A stretch of 64,000 nt of DNA, taken from the NCBI RefSeq assembly GCF_019444005.1, contig NZ_CP049304.1, positions 930,001 to 994,000 of the forward strand, given 5' to 3'. Every line of letters starts with the position of its first letter. The first letter of the stretch is position 1. A program made the position numbers and the translations under genes. Origin of the DNA: Liquorilactobacillus nagelii DSM 13675. Lineage in GTDB: Bacteria; Bacillota; Bacilli; Lactobacillales; Lactobacillaceae. Shown piece after piece: positions 44,002-51,694 of the stretch. Under the pieces are notes generated by a model, which saw only the letters and a list, made by a program, of their open reading frames with translations, made no database searches and was not told the origin of the DNA.

Positions 44002-45051
44002 CTAATTATTCATGATATTGTTCCATTTTGCGATCCATTTTGATAAATGACTATTTACATATGAAAAATCAATTGTTTTTGCTCTTTTGGCAATGCTTCC
44101 ATAAGTTTTATTCTTAGCATCTTCAGCTGAGAGTTTTACCGAAGAATTTACTGGAGCATTATTCAAGGATTTTGCACTAGCAACTTTCTTTTGTAACTTA
44201 GCACTTAAACGGTAGTTAATATATTTATAGGCAGCTGCCGAATTCTTGCTGTTTTTCAAAATTGAAACAGTATCATAATTTGCATATGTTCCGGATTTCG
44301 GTACCAAATATTTAACATTTGGATTTGACTCTTTGATCATCGCAACTGAATAATCCCCTACAACTGCAGCATCAATCTCTCCGGTTTTGAACATATTAGT
44401 CAGATCTGAAGATTGGGTATATGTTTTAACTACATTCGGCTTAAGTTCTTTGATTGCTTTGAAGGCCGCACTAGCATTATCACTGGTTACTGATTTGCCC
44501 GCGTGATCGCCAGCAATATAGAGCATTGCAGGACCAAATGTCGTTGTAATATCAGGAATTGCAATTTTATTTCTTAGTTTTTTAGACCATAAGTCATTCC
44601 AACTATTGATTTTTACTTTCTTGGGATTATAAATAATTCCAACACTATTGATAGTATAAGGAACGCTATTGGTTTGCTTAACTATTTTTTTCTGAGCAGT
44701 TGATAAATATTTGTAATTCTTAATTTTTGATGTATCGATCTTCTTAAATAGCTTTTTTTGTTGACCGGTCATTGCGTTGTTCTGTGCTAATTCAACTACA
44801 TCAACCCCACTATTTGTATTATGCTCAATTTGTGTTAAACGCGTTGAACTGTCGCCAAATTGTGTCTTAACTTTTACTCCAAAGGCCTTAGCAAATGGAT
44901 TCAAGACATCCTTTTGCATCTGTTTAGTTGACATTCCAAAAGTCGAGACAGTTAAATTACTTGATGCATCTGCACTTGAAGTAGTTGAACCAACAATTCC
45001 CGTTAGTGCCGCACCCATTAATAATAACGCAAAAGATTTTTTCAATTTCAA
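44002..45051 (-). CDS. Extracellular solute-binding protein of PotD/family 1 type
   Basis: About 349 residues from TTG 45051, with GGGAG at suitable distance; the GTG at 45060 overlaps that site. The N-terminus (KLKKSFALLLMGAALTGIVG) is a signal peptide; no lipobox Cys follows, so it may be anchored by the uncleaved helix or released. The rest is a spermidine/putrescine-type binding protein (NSVGIIYNPKKVKINSWNDL, DLTNMFKTGEIDAAVVGDYS). It is fourth in the transporter operon. Polyamines would be the default ligand for the family, but the operon enzymes point to a purine compound. Confidence 0.85.
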   Translation of the reverse strand: MKLKKSFALLLMGAALTGIVGSTTSSADASSNLTVSTFGMSTKQMQKDVLNPFAKAFGVKVKTQFGDSSTRLTQIEHNTNSGVDVVELAQNNAMTGQQKKLFKKIDTSKIKNYKYLSTAQKKIVKQTNSVPYTINSVGIIYNPKKVKINSWNDLWSKKLRNKIAIPDITTTFGPAMLYIAGDHAGKSVTSDNASAAFKAIKELKPNVVKTYTQSSDLTNMFKTGEIDAAVVGDYSVAMIKESNPNVKYLVPKSGTYANYDTVSILKNSKNSAAAYKYINYRLSAKLQKKVASAKSLNNAPVNSSVKLSAEDAKNKTYGSIAKRAKTIDFSYVNSHLSKWIAKWNNIMNN

Positions 45052-45064
45052 AAAAAACACTCCC

Positions 45065-46108
45065 TTAATTTTTTAATGGCAATAAATATTTATCTGGAAA
45101 ACTTAATAAGACTTTTTCCCCAAAGCCTCGCTGAAACTTGCTAACTTCATCAACCCTAAACACCCCCAAATCGGTTTTTATTTGATAACGATAATCTCTT
45201 CCCAAGTATTCTGCAGATATTATCTTTCCTGGTAATTCGTTCTGGTTACCAGTCTGATCATCAGCGATTAAGCTGATATTTTCTGGACGAATTGTCAAAA
45301 AGTTGGTTTCAGTGCTTTTCTCAGATGTTGTAAATTCAAAGTTCTTTGTTTTGAAGCGATTATTTGCCAATTTTTCGTCAACTTCAATAAAATTCTCATA
45401 ACCAATAAATTGGGCTACATACTTAGTCGCTGGTTGATGATAAATCTTTTGCGGTGTATCAAATTGTTCAACCCTGCCATTTTTCATTACCAACACCTTA
45501 TCAGAGATTGCAAAGCATTCTTCTTGGTCATGTGTAACAAACAAAACAGTTATTTTAAACTTTTGCTGCAGATTTCGAATTTCTTCGCGCATTTGAATTC
45601 TTAATTTTGCATCAAGATTACTTAATGGCTCATCCATTAATAAAATACGTGGTTGAATCACTAATCCGCGAGCTAATGATACTCGTTGCTGCTGACCACC
45701 AGATAGTTCAGCGGGATATCTATCTGCCAAGTCGTTCAGTCCAGTAGTTTTCAAAATTTCAGTAACTCTTTTCTTGGCTTCTGAACTGGTGGTCTTTCTC
45801 ATTTTCAAACCGAATGCTACGTTATCAAAAACGGTCATATGTGGAAATAAAGCGTAACTCTGAAAAACCATCCCAAAAGAACGCTTGTAAACCGGAACCT
45901 TGTTGATATCTTCTCCATCAACAAGTATCTTTCCGCCAGTTTGTTCCAAAAGGCCCGCGATAATTCGCAACGTGGTTGTTTTGCCACAGCCACTTGGGCC
46001 AAGAATTGAAACGAATTCTCCATCAGCCACATCAAAAGAAACATTTTCTAAAATATTAGTTTTACCATCATATGACTTTGCTAAATTTTCTACTTTTAAA
46101 TTTGCCAT
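45065..46108 (-). CDS. ABC importer ATPase, PotA-like
   Basis: 347 residues: Walker A LGPSGCGKTTTLR, signature ELSGGQQQRVSLARG, Walker B ILLMDEPLSNLDAKL, H-loop VTHDQEECFAISDK, followed by a TOBE-type regulatory C-terminal domain (FLTIRPENISLI, AEYLGRDYRYQI). It couples ATP hydrolysis to import through the two permeases encoded just upstream. Ten bases separate it from the PotC-like gene and four from the binding protein gene. Annotated in many genomes as spermidine/putrescine importer, which here should be treated as family assignment only. Confidence 0.9.
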   Translation of the reverse strand: MANLKVENLAKSYDGKTNILENVSFDVADGEFVSILGPSGCGKTTTLRIIAGLLEQTGGKILVDGEDINKVPVYKRSFGMVFQSYALFPHMTVFDNVAFGLKMRKTTSSEAKKRVTEILKTTGLNDLADRYPAELSGGQQQRVSLARGLVIQPRILLMDEPLSNLDAKLRIQMREEIRNLQQKFKITVLFVTHDQEECFAISDKVLVMKNGRVEQFDTPQKIYHQPATKYVAQFIGYENFIEVDEKLANNRFKTKNFEFTTSEKSTETNFLTIRPENISLIADDQTGNQNELPGKIISAEYLGRDYRYQIKTDLGVFRVDEVSKFQRGFGEKVLLSFPDKYLLPLKN

Positions 46109-46118
46109 TTTTCACACC

Positions 46119-46907
46119 TTATCTTGTAAGTTCATTAATTCCCAAAACTTTTTCAACCACGAACATTATTAATGCCGTAAAAATCATCAACATTACTGAA
46201 ATAGCAGAAACAGTTGGATCATAGTTGTTCTGCAAATAATTTAAAATTGCTGTTGGTAACATGTTCAATTCCGGTCCATTTAAAAACAGCGAAATTGGAA
46301 TATTGTTAAAGGAATTTATAAAACACATCATAAATGCCGCGATAATACTTGTCTTAATATTAGGCAAGACAATCACAAAAAAAGTTTTTTTGGGTGAACT
46401 ACCACAGATCCAAGCAGCTTCTTCAATATGAGGGTCTAATAAAAGCATACTAGCAGTTATTAACCTGATAACATATGGAACACATAACAAGAAATGACCA
46501 ATAATCAAGCTTAACAGCAAAGGAAGTTTCATTGTTATTACAGCTGTCTGATAAAGTGAAAATCCAATGACTATTTCTGGAATCAAAGCTGGACTCAAGA
46601 AAAATGATTGCAGCCATGAACTGTGACGTAACTTAAATCTAGTCAAGGCATATACTGCAGGTATCCCAACCACTAAGGCTGCCAAACTAGCAATCAGTGC
46701 AACTAAGAGACTCATTTTAAATCCAGCAATAAAATCCGGTTGCGCAAAAACATTTTTATACCATTCAAATGTAAATCCATGAATAGGAAGCGAAATGGAG
46801 GCTTGATTTCCAAAAGAAGTCACTATTACTAAAACTAACGGTAACATGATCAAAAATAATATTAGAATTGAGATAACTCTCAACGTTTTATTCTGGCTGT
46901 CAAGCAT
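46119..46907 (-). CDS. ABC importer permease, PotC-like
   Basis: 262 residues with six membrane helices. The coupling loop is EEAAWICGSSPKKTFFVIVL (EAA type, about residues 157-176). It overlaps the PotB-like gene by 8 bp, consistent with one heterodimeric channel. Sequence features such as HGFTFEWYKNVFAQPDFIAG after the first helix are shared with polyamine permeases. Acts in the cytoplasmic membrane with the PotA-like ATPase. Confidence 0.88.
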   Translation of the reverse strand: MLDSQNKTLRVISILILFLIMLPLVLVIVTSFGNQASISLPIHGFTFEWYKNVFAQPDFIAGFKMSLLVALIASLAALVVGIPAVYALTRFKLRHSSWLQSFFLSPALIPEIVIGFSLYQTAVITMKLPLLLSLIIGHFLLCVPYVIRLITASMLLLDPHIEEAAWICGSSPKKTFFVIVLPNIKTSIIAAFMMCFINSFNNIPISLFLNGPELNMLPTAILNYLQNNYDPTVSAISVMLMIFTALIMFVVEKVLGINELTR

Positions 46908-47733
46908 TTATAGCCCTCCGATCAATCTTTTTCATCACTCTCCCCATTAGCAACATCGTCAATGCTGAAATAATGATCAAAATAATCGCTATCACACTAG
47001 CATTTGTCCAATTTCCAAGTGTCATTGCTTGTTGGTAAATCAAGGTTGACATTACCAAATGACGATTACCGCCCAAAATTTGTGGTGTCGTATAGGCTGT
47101 CATCGTTCCGGCAAAGACTAAAATACATCCTGTTAATATCCCGGTAGTTAACTGTGGAATAATTATTTTGATTAAACTTACCAGTGGTCTAGCTCCTAAA
47201 ACTGCAGCTGCTTCTTCTACCTCAAGATTTAGCTCGGAAACACTCCCGATCAATGACATAATCATAATTGGCAAAAAGAGATAAATTGAACCAATAATTA
47301 TAGAAGTGTTGGTGTAAAGGATATTCAATGGACTTGATATAATATGTAAACTCAACAATATTTCGTTAATGACACCATCCTTGCCCAAAATGATAATCCA
47401 AGCAAAGTTCCTGACAACTGCATTAGTTAACATTGGAAAAAGTATCAATAAAGATAACAAACTTTTTAAAAACTTCTTTTGTCGAGCAATCCATAAAGCA
47501 GCTGGGAAGCTTAAAACCAACGTTATAATGGTGGTAATAATGGCAATTAATATCGTTCTGCCAATCACCTGCAAATTGTAATTTTCACTTAAAAATTTTT
47601 CATACAGTGAAAAGATATTTGCTGAGCCACTGTGAAAAGTTGGAAGAGCTATTTGGAACAAAGGATAAAAAACAAATAACAAAACACCTAAAAGTGCCGG
47701 CAAAATTAGCCAAAAAGCCGAACTTTTTCGCAT
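46900..47733 (-). CDS. ABC importer permease, PotB-like
   Basis: 277 residues, six membrane helices, with EAA loop EVEEAAAVLGARPLVSLIKI (about residues 172-191). The N-terminus is typical: LILPALLGVLLFVFYPLFQI. It is the first gene of the six-gene operon (permeases, ATPase, binding protein, adenine deaminase, nucleoside hydrolase). GGAG precedes the ATG and a promoter is visible ~35 bp upstream. No purine riboswitch could be recognised in the leader, which is too short to hold one. Confidence 0.88.
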   Translation of the reverse strand: MRKSSAFWLILPALLGVLLFVFYPLFQIALPTFHSGSANIFSLYEKFLSENYNLQVIGRTILIAIITTIITLVLSFPAALWIARQKKFLKSLLSLLILFPMLTNAVVRNFAWIIILGKDGVINEILLSLHIISSPLNILYTNTSIIIGSIYLFLPIMIMSLIGSVSELNLEVEEAAAVLGARPLVSLIKIIIPQLTTGILTGCILVFAGTMTAYTTPQILGGNRHLVMSTLIYQQAMTLGNWTNASVIAIILIIISALTMLLMGRVMKKIDRRAINA

Positions 47734-47765
47734 TATTTAACAACTCCATTCGTAATACGGGTATA

Positions 47766-47794
47766 ATCATATTATGATACTGAATATAAGTCAA
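47766..47794 (-). promoter_or_regulatory. Promoter of the importer/purine operon
   Basis: TTGACT (47794-47789) and TATGAT (47771-47766) are 17 bp apart on the minus strand. Start would be near 47759, leaving a leader of only ~26 bases before the first gene. Confidence 0.7.
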
Positions 47795-47976
47795 TACAAA
47801 AAACGAATAAAATAATAATTTTTGCCGATATAGTTTGATAATCATCGTATATTTTTATCATTAGACAGTATAAAGTTAACATTTAGATATTTATTACTCG
47901 AGAATTCTTAAAAACTATTTTTTAAAATTGACTAAAAGGCTTTACAAACTGGTGATTTGTTTTAATGAATCATAAA

Positions 47977-48010
47977 AAAATAATCCATAGAATTAACTAC
48001 GGATTATTTT
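47977..48010. terminator. Terminator of the higBA-like operon
   Basis: AAAATAATCC pairs with GGATTATTTT, with ATAG/CTAC-type inner pairing, flanked by T/A runs on both strands. It follows the HigA-like gene (stop 48030). Confidence 0.75.
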
Positions 48011-48029
48011 CTACTATAATTTTTAATTA

Positions 48030-48323
48030 CTAATTAAACTGATATGGTTGGATCTGGGAATATTCTTCTCCACTTTTTTCTTCCGCTTTACGCAAATCGA
48101 TATCATTTTGTAAATTTAAAAAATATCGATCGGATACTCCGAAGAATCTTCCCAATCTAACCGAAGTATTGACTGTAATTTGCCTGCGATCATGTAAAAT
48201 ATCTTGTATTCTGGAGGTTGGAACGTTAATATTTTTGGCTAATGCATAGGCTGAGATATCTAATGGAATCATAAACTCTTCTTTCAAGATCTCACCAATT
48301 TTAGGTACTGGAATTTTGTTCAT
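48030..48323 (-). CDS. higA: HigA-like antitoxin, XRE family
   Basis: 97 residues from ATG 48323, with GAGAGGTGA upstream; an in-frame ATG at 48341 lies before that site. HigA pattern: IPVPKIGEILKEEFMIPLDI, then the helix-turn-helix SAYALAKNINVPTSRIQDIL and the signature RQITVNTSVRLGRFFGVSDR YFLNLQ. Antitoxins of this family bind and block a RelE-fold ribosome-dependent mRNase and repress the operon. The toxin gene precedes it, as usual for higBA, but is frameshifted, so this may be an orphan antitoxin. Confidence 0.9.
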   Translation of the reverse strand: MNKIPVPKIGEILKEEFMIPLDISAYALAKNINVPTSRIQDILHDRRQITVNTSVRLGRFFGVSDRYFLNLQNDIDLRKAEEKSGEEYSQIQPYQFN

Positions 48324-48337
48324 AACATTCACCTCTC

Positions 48338-48626
48338 TCAATGATGATAATCAACTATTTCTACATTAACAAAATCATTTTGATTCTCAATTGAAAAACA
48401 AAGACGATATTGTGCATTAATTTTAATACTGTATTGACCTTCACGATTCCCCACCAATTGTTCCAAATGATTAGCAGGGGGGAATTCTTAAGTCATTGAG
48501 ATTGTCTGCATTGTCTAACATAATCAATTTACGCAAAGCAACCCTTTGAATTGACTGGGGTAACTTTTTAGAAAATTCCTGATGATATACTTTTTGAGTT
48601 TCCTTGTCTGCAAAACGTTTTATCAT
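48338..48626 (-). pseudogene. higB: HigB-like toxin gene with a frameshift in a C6 run
   Basis: Reading from ATG 48626 gives [40 protein letters not shown] and, after a shift, [20 protein letters not shown] and AQYRLCF, ending VEIVDYHH. This is a RelE/HigB mRNase of about 95 residues. The length is 289 bp, one more than a multiple of three, and the shift maps to a run of six C (48477-48482 as G on plus). With five C the frame is open throughout. It is either an inactivated toxin, a phase-variable one, or a sequencing error. Confidence 0.82.
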
Positions 48627-48804
48627 AATTAGTTCTTTAATTACTTTTAAGTTCAGTATACATGAAACTCATGTACATGTAAAAAGTTTATAAATTTAGA
48701 ATCTATAAGCTAAATAACCCCTCATAAATATTATTAAAGTAGCCTCTAATATCTATAATGTAGATATTAGAGATATCTTTATTTTTTTACTATTGGCAAT
48801 TTTC

Positions 48805-48912
48805 CTAAAGAACAGGGCTAAATTGAATTGTTAACTGTTGATTAGTTGCTTGAGCAATCTCAGACAATACTTTAGTCGAAACATTCATCAATCCATTTTC
48901 AATTCTAGCAGT
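48805..48912 (-). pseudogene. C-terminal fragment of an XRE-family antitoxin
   Basis: On the minus strand the sequence reads TARIENGLMNVSTKVLSEIA followed by QATNQQLTIQF-SPVL and a stop. This is the last third of the helix-turn-helix domain and tail of a small XRE antitoxin of the type paired with HigB/RelE toxins. The N-terminal part is missing; the sequence changes abruptly near 48912, where a DinJ fragment in the opposite orientation begins. A deletion joined two antitoxin remnants. Confidence 0.65.
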
Positions 48913-48921
48913 GTTTATTTA

Positions 48922-49047
48922 CATTTTGAGGTTAAGGATCCATTCTATAGTTAGCCCAATCAGGCAGAACTTAATCGCCGTTTCAAAAAAATAACTAACA
49001 GTCAGAATACTCATCCCCATCAGCTTTTGGACACTAAGGAACAATAA
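48922..49047 (+). pseudogene. 3' fragment of a DinJ/RelB antitoxin gene
   Basis: Nearly identical to the last ~125 bases of the intact dinJ-like gene at 63708-63986: FEVKDPFYS, then PNQAELNRRFKKITNSQN and HPHQLLD are encoded in both. Here GAA has become TAG after YS, so the frame is closed, and the 5' half is absent. A duplicated module has decayed, leaving this piece. Sequence after it (to ~49140) may contain toxin debris but cannot be read. Confidence 0.85.
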
Positions 49048-49220
49048 TGCATGGTAATTGAATTCCTAAATGCAGCCTGGAAAACATGTTGCTTGGTAAA
49101 GTGAAGATTGCTTTAAAAGAGGTTAGGCCATTTGATTTATGACAACTAGTCAGTTATTATAAAAAGAATATAATTAAATCATTATATTCAGAATGAATTT
49201 ATCCAAAGGTGGAAATTAAC

Positions 49221-49457
49221 ATGTCAAAAATAAAGTCCTACTCTTCTTCATTAGTCGTGGCAATTATTTTTTCAATTTTAAGTTTGTATGTTTATCTAGC
49301 TGGTGGAAACACTACCAATGCATGGCTTGAGTTAACTAATAATGCTAATGGAACAAATGTTAACACTGGTTCTTCATTTTTGTTACTTTTTCTAATTGTT
49401 AGTCTGGTAGCTTGGATCAGCACTGGAGTTACCTATTTTAAACATAAAAAGAACTGA
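49221..49457 (+). CDS. Small two-helix membrane protein of unknown function
   Basis: 78 residues from ATG 49221, chosen because AAAGGTGG lies eight bases upstream (a GTG inside that site begins a longer frame). Two hydrophobic segments (SLVVAIIFSILSLYVYLAG and FLLLFLIVSLVAWISTGV) flank a polar, Asn/Thr-rich loop of about 22 residues; the C-terminus is basic (YFKHKKN). I do not recognise the family. It has its own terminator directly downstream. It lies beside antitoxin debris but shows no toxin signature. Confidence 0.6.
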   Translation: MSKIKSYSSSLVVAIIFSILSLYVYLAGGNTTNAWLELTNNANGTNVNTGSSFLLLFLIVSLVAWISTGVTYFKHKKN

Positions 49458-49487
49458 ACTTAGTTACAAGCTACTGTTTTCAAAAAC

Positions 49488-49526
49488 AAAACACCCCCTA
49501 ATACATAAATTATTAGCGGGTGTTTT
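49488..49526 (+). terminator. Terminator of the small membrane protein gene
   Basis: AAAACACCC pairs with GGGTGTTTT, extended by CTAATA/TATTAG pairing inside, followed by TTTAATG. Confidence 0.8.
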
Positions 49527-49675
49527 AATGTTTCACACCTAACATCAATGATTTCATACTTTTTAGAGAGTTTCTTGTCTCCACCAATATAGTTCGGCAG
49601 AGACACTAATTGTTATATTCCAATTAGCCACAGTAAAATCCTAATCAACAACTGAAATAACAGTTTATACAAAAA

Positions 49676-49704
49676 AGCCTAGAATCATGTAATAATCCTA
49701 GGCT
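49676..49704 (-). terminator. Terminator of the alpha-mannoside operon
   Basis: AGCCTAG pairs with CTAGGCT, extended by GATTATTACATGATT-type pairing in the loop, and TTTTTT follows on the minus strand. It lies about 60 bp after the manA stop. The surrounding 49527-49764 holds no gene. Confidence 0.8.
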
Positions 49705-49764
49705 CTCATGCATGGATCGCTTATTTTGATTTTTTTAATTTTAATTAAGCCTTATCTCATCTCT

Positions 49765-50727
49765 TCATTCTGGATTAGAAACTACCAAGCTCAACTTCCC
49801 AACTAATTTCCACTCAGTCACGTCGTTTGGCAAAATAAAGTTAGTACCTTTTTTGATATCATAGACCTTACCATCAACCTCAAGCCTACCGCTACCGGCG
49901 ATAACTGATGCTAAAATGTATAATTTGTCACCGCGCTTCATTTTCAATTCATCTTGGACATCCCACTTATAAACTGAAAAATATGGTGAAATTGGCGGTT
50001 TAACCAAAGTTGTGATGGTTGCCGATCCAATCTTTTTAGTCCGAATATTTAAAACCGGCTCCTTAAATGGAACATCCGTTACATCAATCGATTGCTGCAA
50101 ATGCAATTCACGCTTTTTACCAGTCTTTTCTTCCACTCGGTCATAATCATACAAGCGATAAGTCGTATCTGAGCTTTGTTGCGTTTCAATAACTTCAATT
50201 CCTTTATTCAAAGCATGGATTGTCCCACTTGGAACATAAACAAAATCACCGGTCTTAACGTACTTTTTTCTTAAAAGATGTTCCCAGTCCCCTGCTTCAA
50301 TCATTTGGCGTAATTCAGCTTGTGTCTTAGCGTGATGCCCGTAAATTAGATAAGCTCCTGGTTCAGCATGTAAAACATACCAGCATTCCGTTTTACCTAA
50401 CTCACCTTCATGTTCAGCAGCGTATGCATTATCTGGATGAACTTGAACTGACAAACTAGCTTCTGCATCCAAAAACTTGACCAATAATGGGAACACCTTT
50501 GATACCGGATTACCAAATAGTTCTGGATGATTTTCATAAACCTTAGAAAGAAGCTGACCTTGATATTGACCATTTTCAATAACATTCGTGCCATGAGGAT
50601 GCCCAGAAATCGACCAACACTCACCAATCTTGCCCGCTGGCAATTGATAGCCAAAGTCCTTTTCCAATAACCGCCCACCCCACAACTTTTCATGAAATAC
50701 CGGTTTTAAAAATAATGGTTCACTCAT
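49765..50727 (-). CDS. manA: Mannose-6-phosphate isomerase, class I
   Basis: 320 residues, the size of the short Firmicute type I enzyme. It interconverts mannose-6-phosphate and fructose-6-phosphate with zinc. Motifs: LKPVFHEKLWGGRLLEKDFG at the N-terminus, the zinc region LSVQVHPDNAYA plus ELGKTECWYVL, and VPSGTIHALNKGIEVIETQQ. AAGGAGG precedes the ATG. It is the last gene of the operon, after the sugar transporter. There it completes the route from imported alpha-mannoside to glycolysis. Confidence 0.95.
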   Translation of the reverse strand: MSEPLFLKPVFHEKLWGGRLLEKDFGYQLPAGKIGECWSISGHPHGTNVIENGQYQGQLLSKVYENHPELFGNPVSKVFPLLVKFLDAEASLSVQVHPDNAYAAEHEGELGKTECWYVLHAEPGAYLIYGHHAKTQAELRQMIEAGDWEHLLRKKYVKTGDFVYVPSGTIHALNKGIEVIETQQSSDTTYRLYDYDRVEEKTGKKRELHLQQSIDVTDVPFKEPVLNIRTKKIGSATITTLVKPPISPYFSVYKWDVQDELKMKRGDKLYILASVIAGSGRLEVDGKVYDIKKGTNFILPNDVTEWKLVGKLSLVVSNPE

Positions 50728-50764
50728 TGCTAAGAAAGACCTCCTTATTTCAATTTGTTAGTTG

Positions 50765-51622
50765 TTAAACTATAATAATGGTTGCCCCTAAAATTATTAA
50801 AAATAATCCCCCCCAAAGCGAAAACTTTCTGGTGCCCTTTCTCTCCTTTAAAACATAGACACCCAAAAGAGTTGCAATTACAATATTGCATTGAGACATT
50901 AAAAAAGCATTAACCATGCCATTGAGCGAAATAGACAGTAGATATGCAAAAGCAGCAATTCCAAACAAACAACCTACTATCAGATTACAAACTGATATTG
51001 ACAAATTAGTTGTTGATCCTTGATCAAATAACAATGCCAAAATTCCCGCTGCAACAACCATACCTAAAGCTTGTGGCAATAAAAATGTGCTAAGATTAGC
51101 ATTATTAGAAGTTACTATTTTAGGTAGTGCAGAATATAGCCAATACCCAATTGTTGTAAACACTAAAACCAAATAATAATAATTGTTATTACTATTTTTA
51201 TCACTTTGCTTCCTGTCTTTACTAAAAATAACCCCAATTAAAATCACTACAATTCCGATCAATCCTTTGATCAACAAGCTATTATCCGACCACTCATTGA
51301 AAAGTATCCCACCAATTAAAGAATTTCCGATAATTTGCAAACTAGTGGAAATCAGAAAAACTTTACTAACACCTAAATTTGAATATCCGACATACTGTCC
51401 ATATTGTCCAATGCTCCATGCTGCTCCAGAAAAAAAGAAAATAAAAAAATTCCCAATTTCTATTTTTGTCCCTTTAAAAAAGAAAATCAATAATGAGATT
51501 AAGCAAATACCCAGTGTAGTTCCTGACAGTTGCTTTAATGAATTAACTGGAATAAAATGCAGCAGTAATGGTGCAATTCCCCATATAATTCCCGGAAACA
51601 AACCAATCAAAATATTTTGCAT
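50765..51622 (-). CDS. GRP-family sugar transporter (GlcU/RbsU type)
   Basis: 285 residues from ATG 51622, chosen for GAAGGAG upstream. About ten hydrophobic segments as in the GRP family: LIGLFPGIIWGIAPLLLHFI, GAAWSIGQYGQYVGYSNLGV, VLVFTTIGYWLYSALPKIV, LLGVYVLKERKGTRKFSLWG. Characterised members import glucose or ribose with protons. Inside an alpha-mannoside operon the substrate may be mannose or the aglycone released by the mannosidase; direction and specificity are inference. Confidence 0.85.
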   Translation of the reverse strand: MQNILIGLFPGIIWGIAPLLLHFIPVNSLKQLSGTTLGICLISLLIFFFKGTKIEIGNFFIFFFSGAAWSIGQYGQYVGYSNLGVSKVFLISTSLQIIGNSLIGGILFNEWSDNSLLIKGLIGIVVILIGVIFSKDRKQSDKNSNNNYYYLVLVFTTIGYWLYSALPKIVTSNNANLSTFLLPQALGMVVAAGILALLFDQGSTTNLSISVCNLIVGCLFGIAAFAYLLSISLNGMVNAFLMSQCNIVIATLLGVYVLKERKGTRKFSLWGGLFLIILGATIIIV

Positions 51623-51694
51623 CTTTTCTCCTTCAAAAAAATAGGACATTATTCTCACTTAGAAAACAATCACCCTATTTTTAATAAATTAAAT

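Noticed and set aside
42224..47794. Purine riboswitch ahead of the importer or ade
   Set aside because: The predicted leader is ~26 bases and the ade leader holds only a simple hairpin; no purine-aptamer core was recognised.
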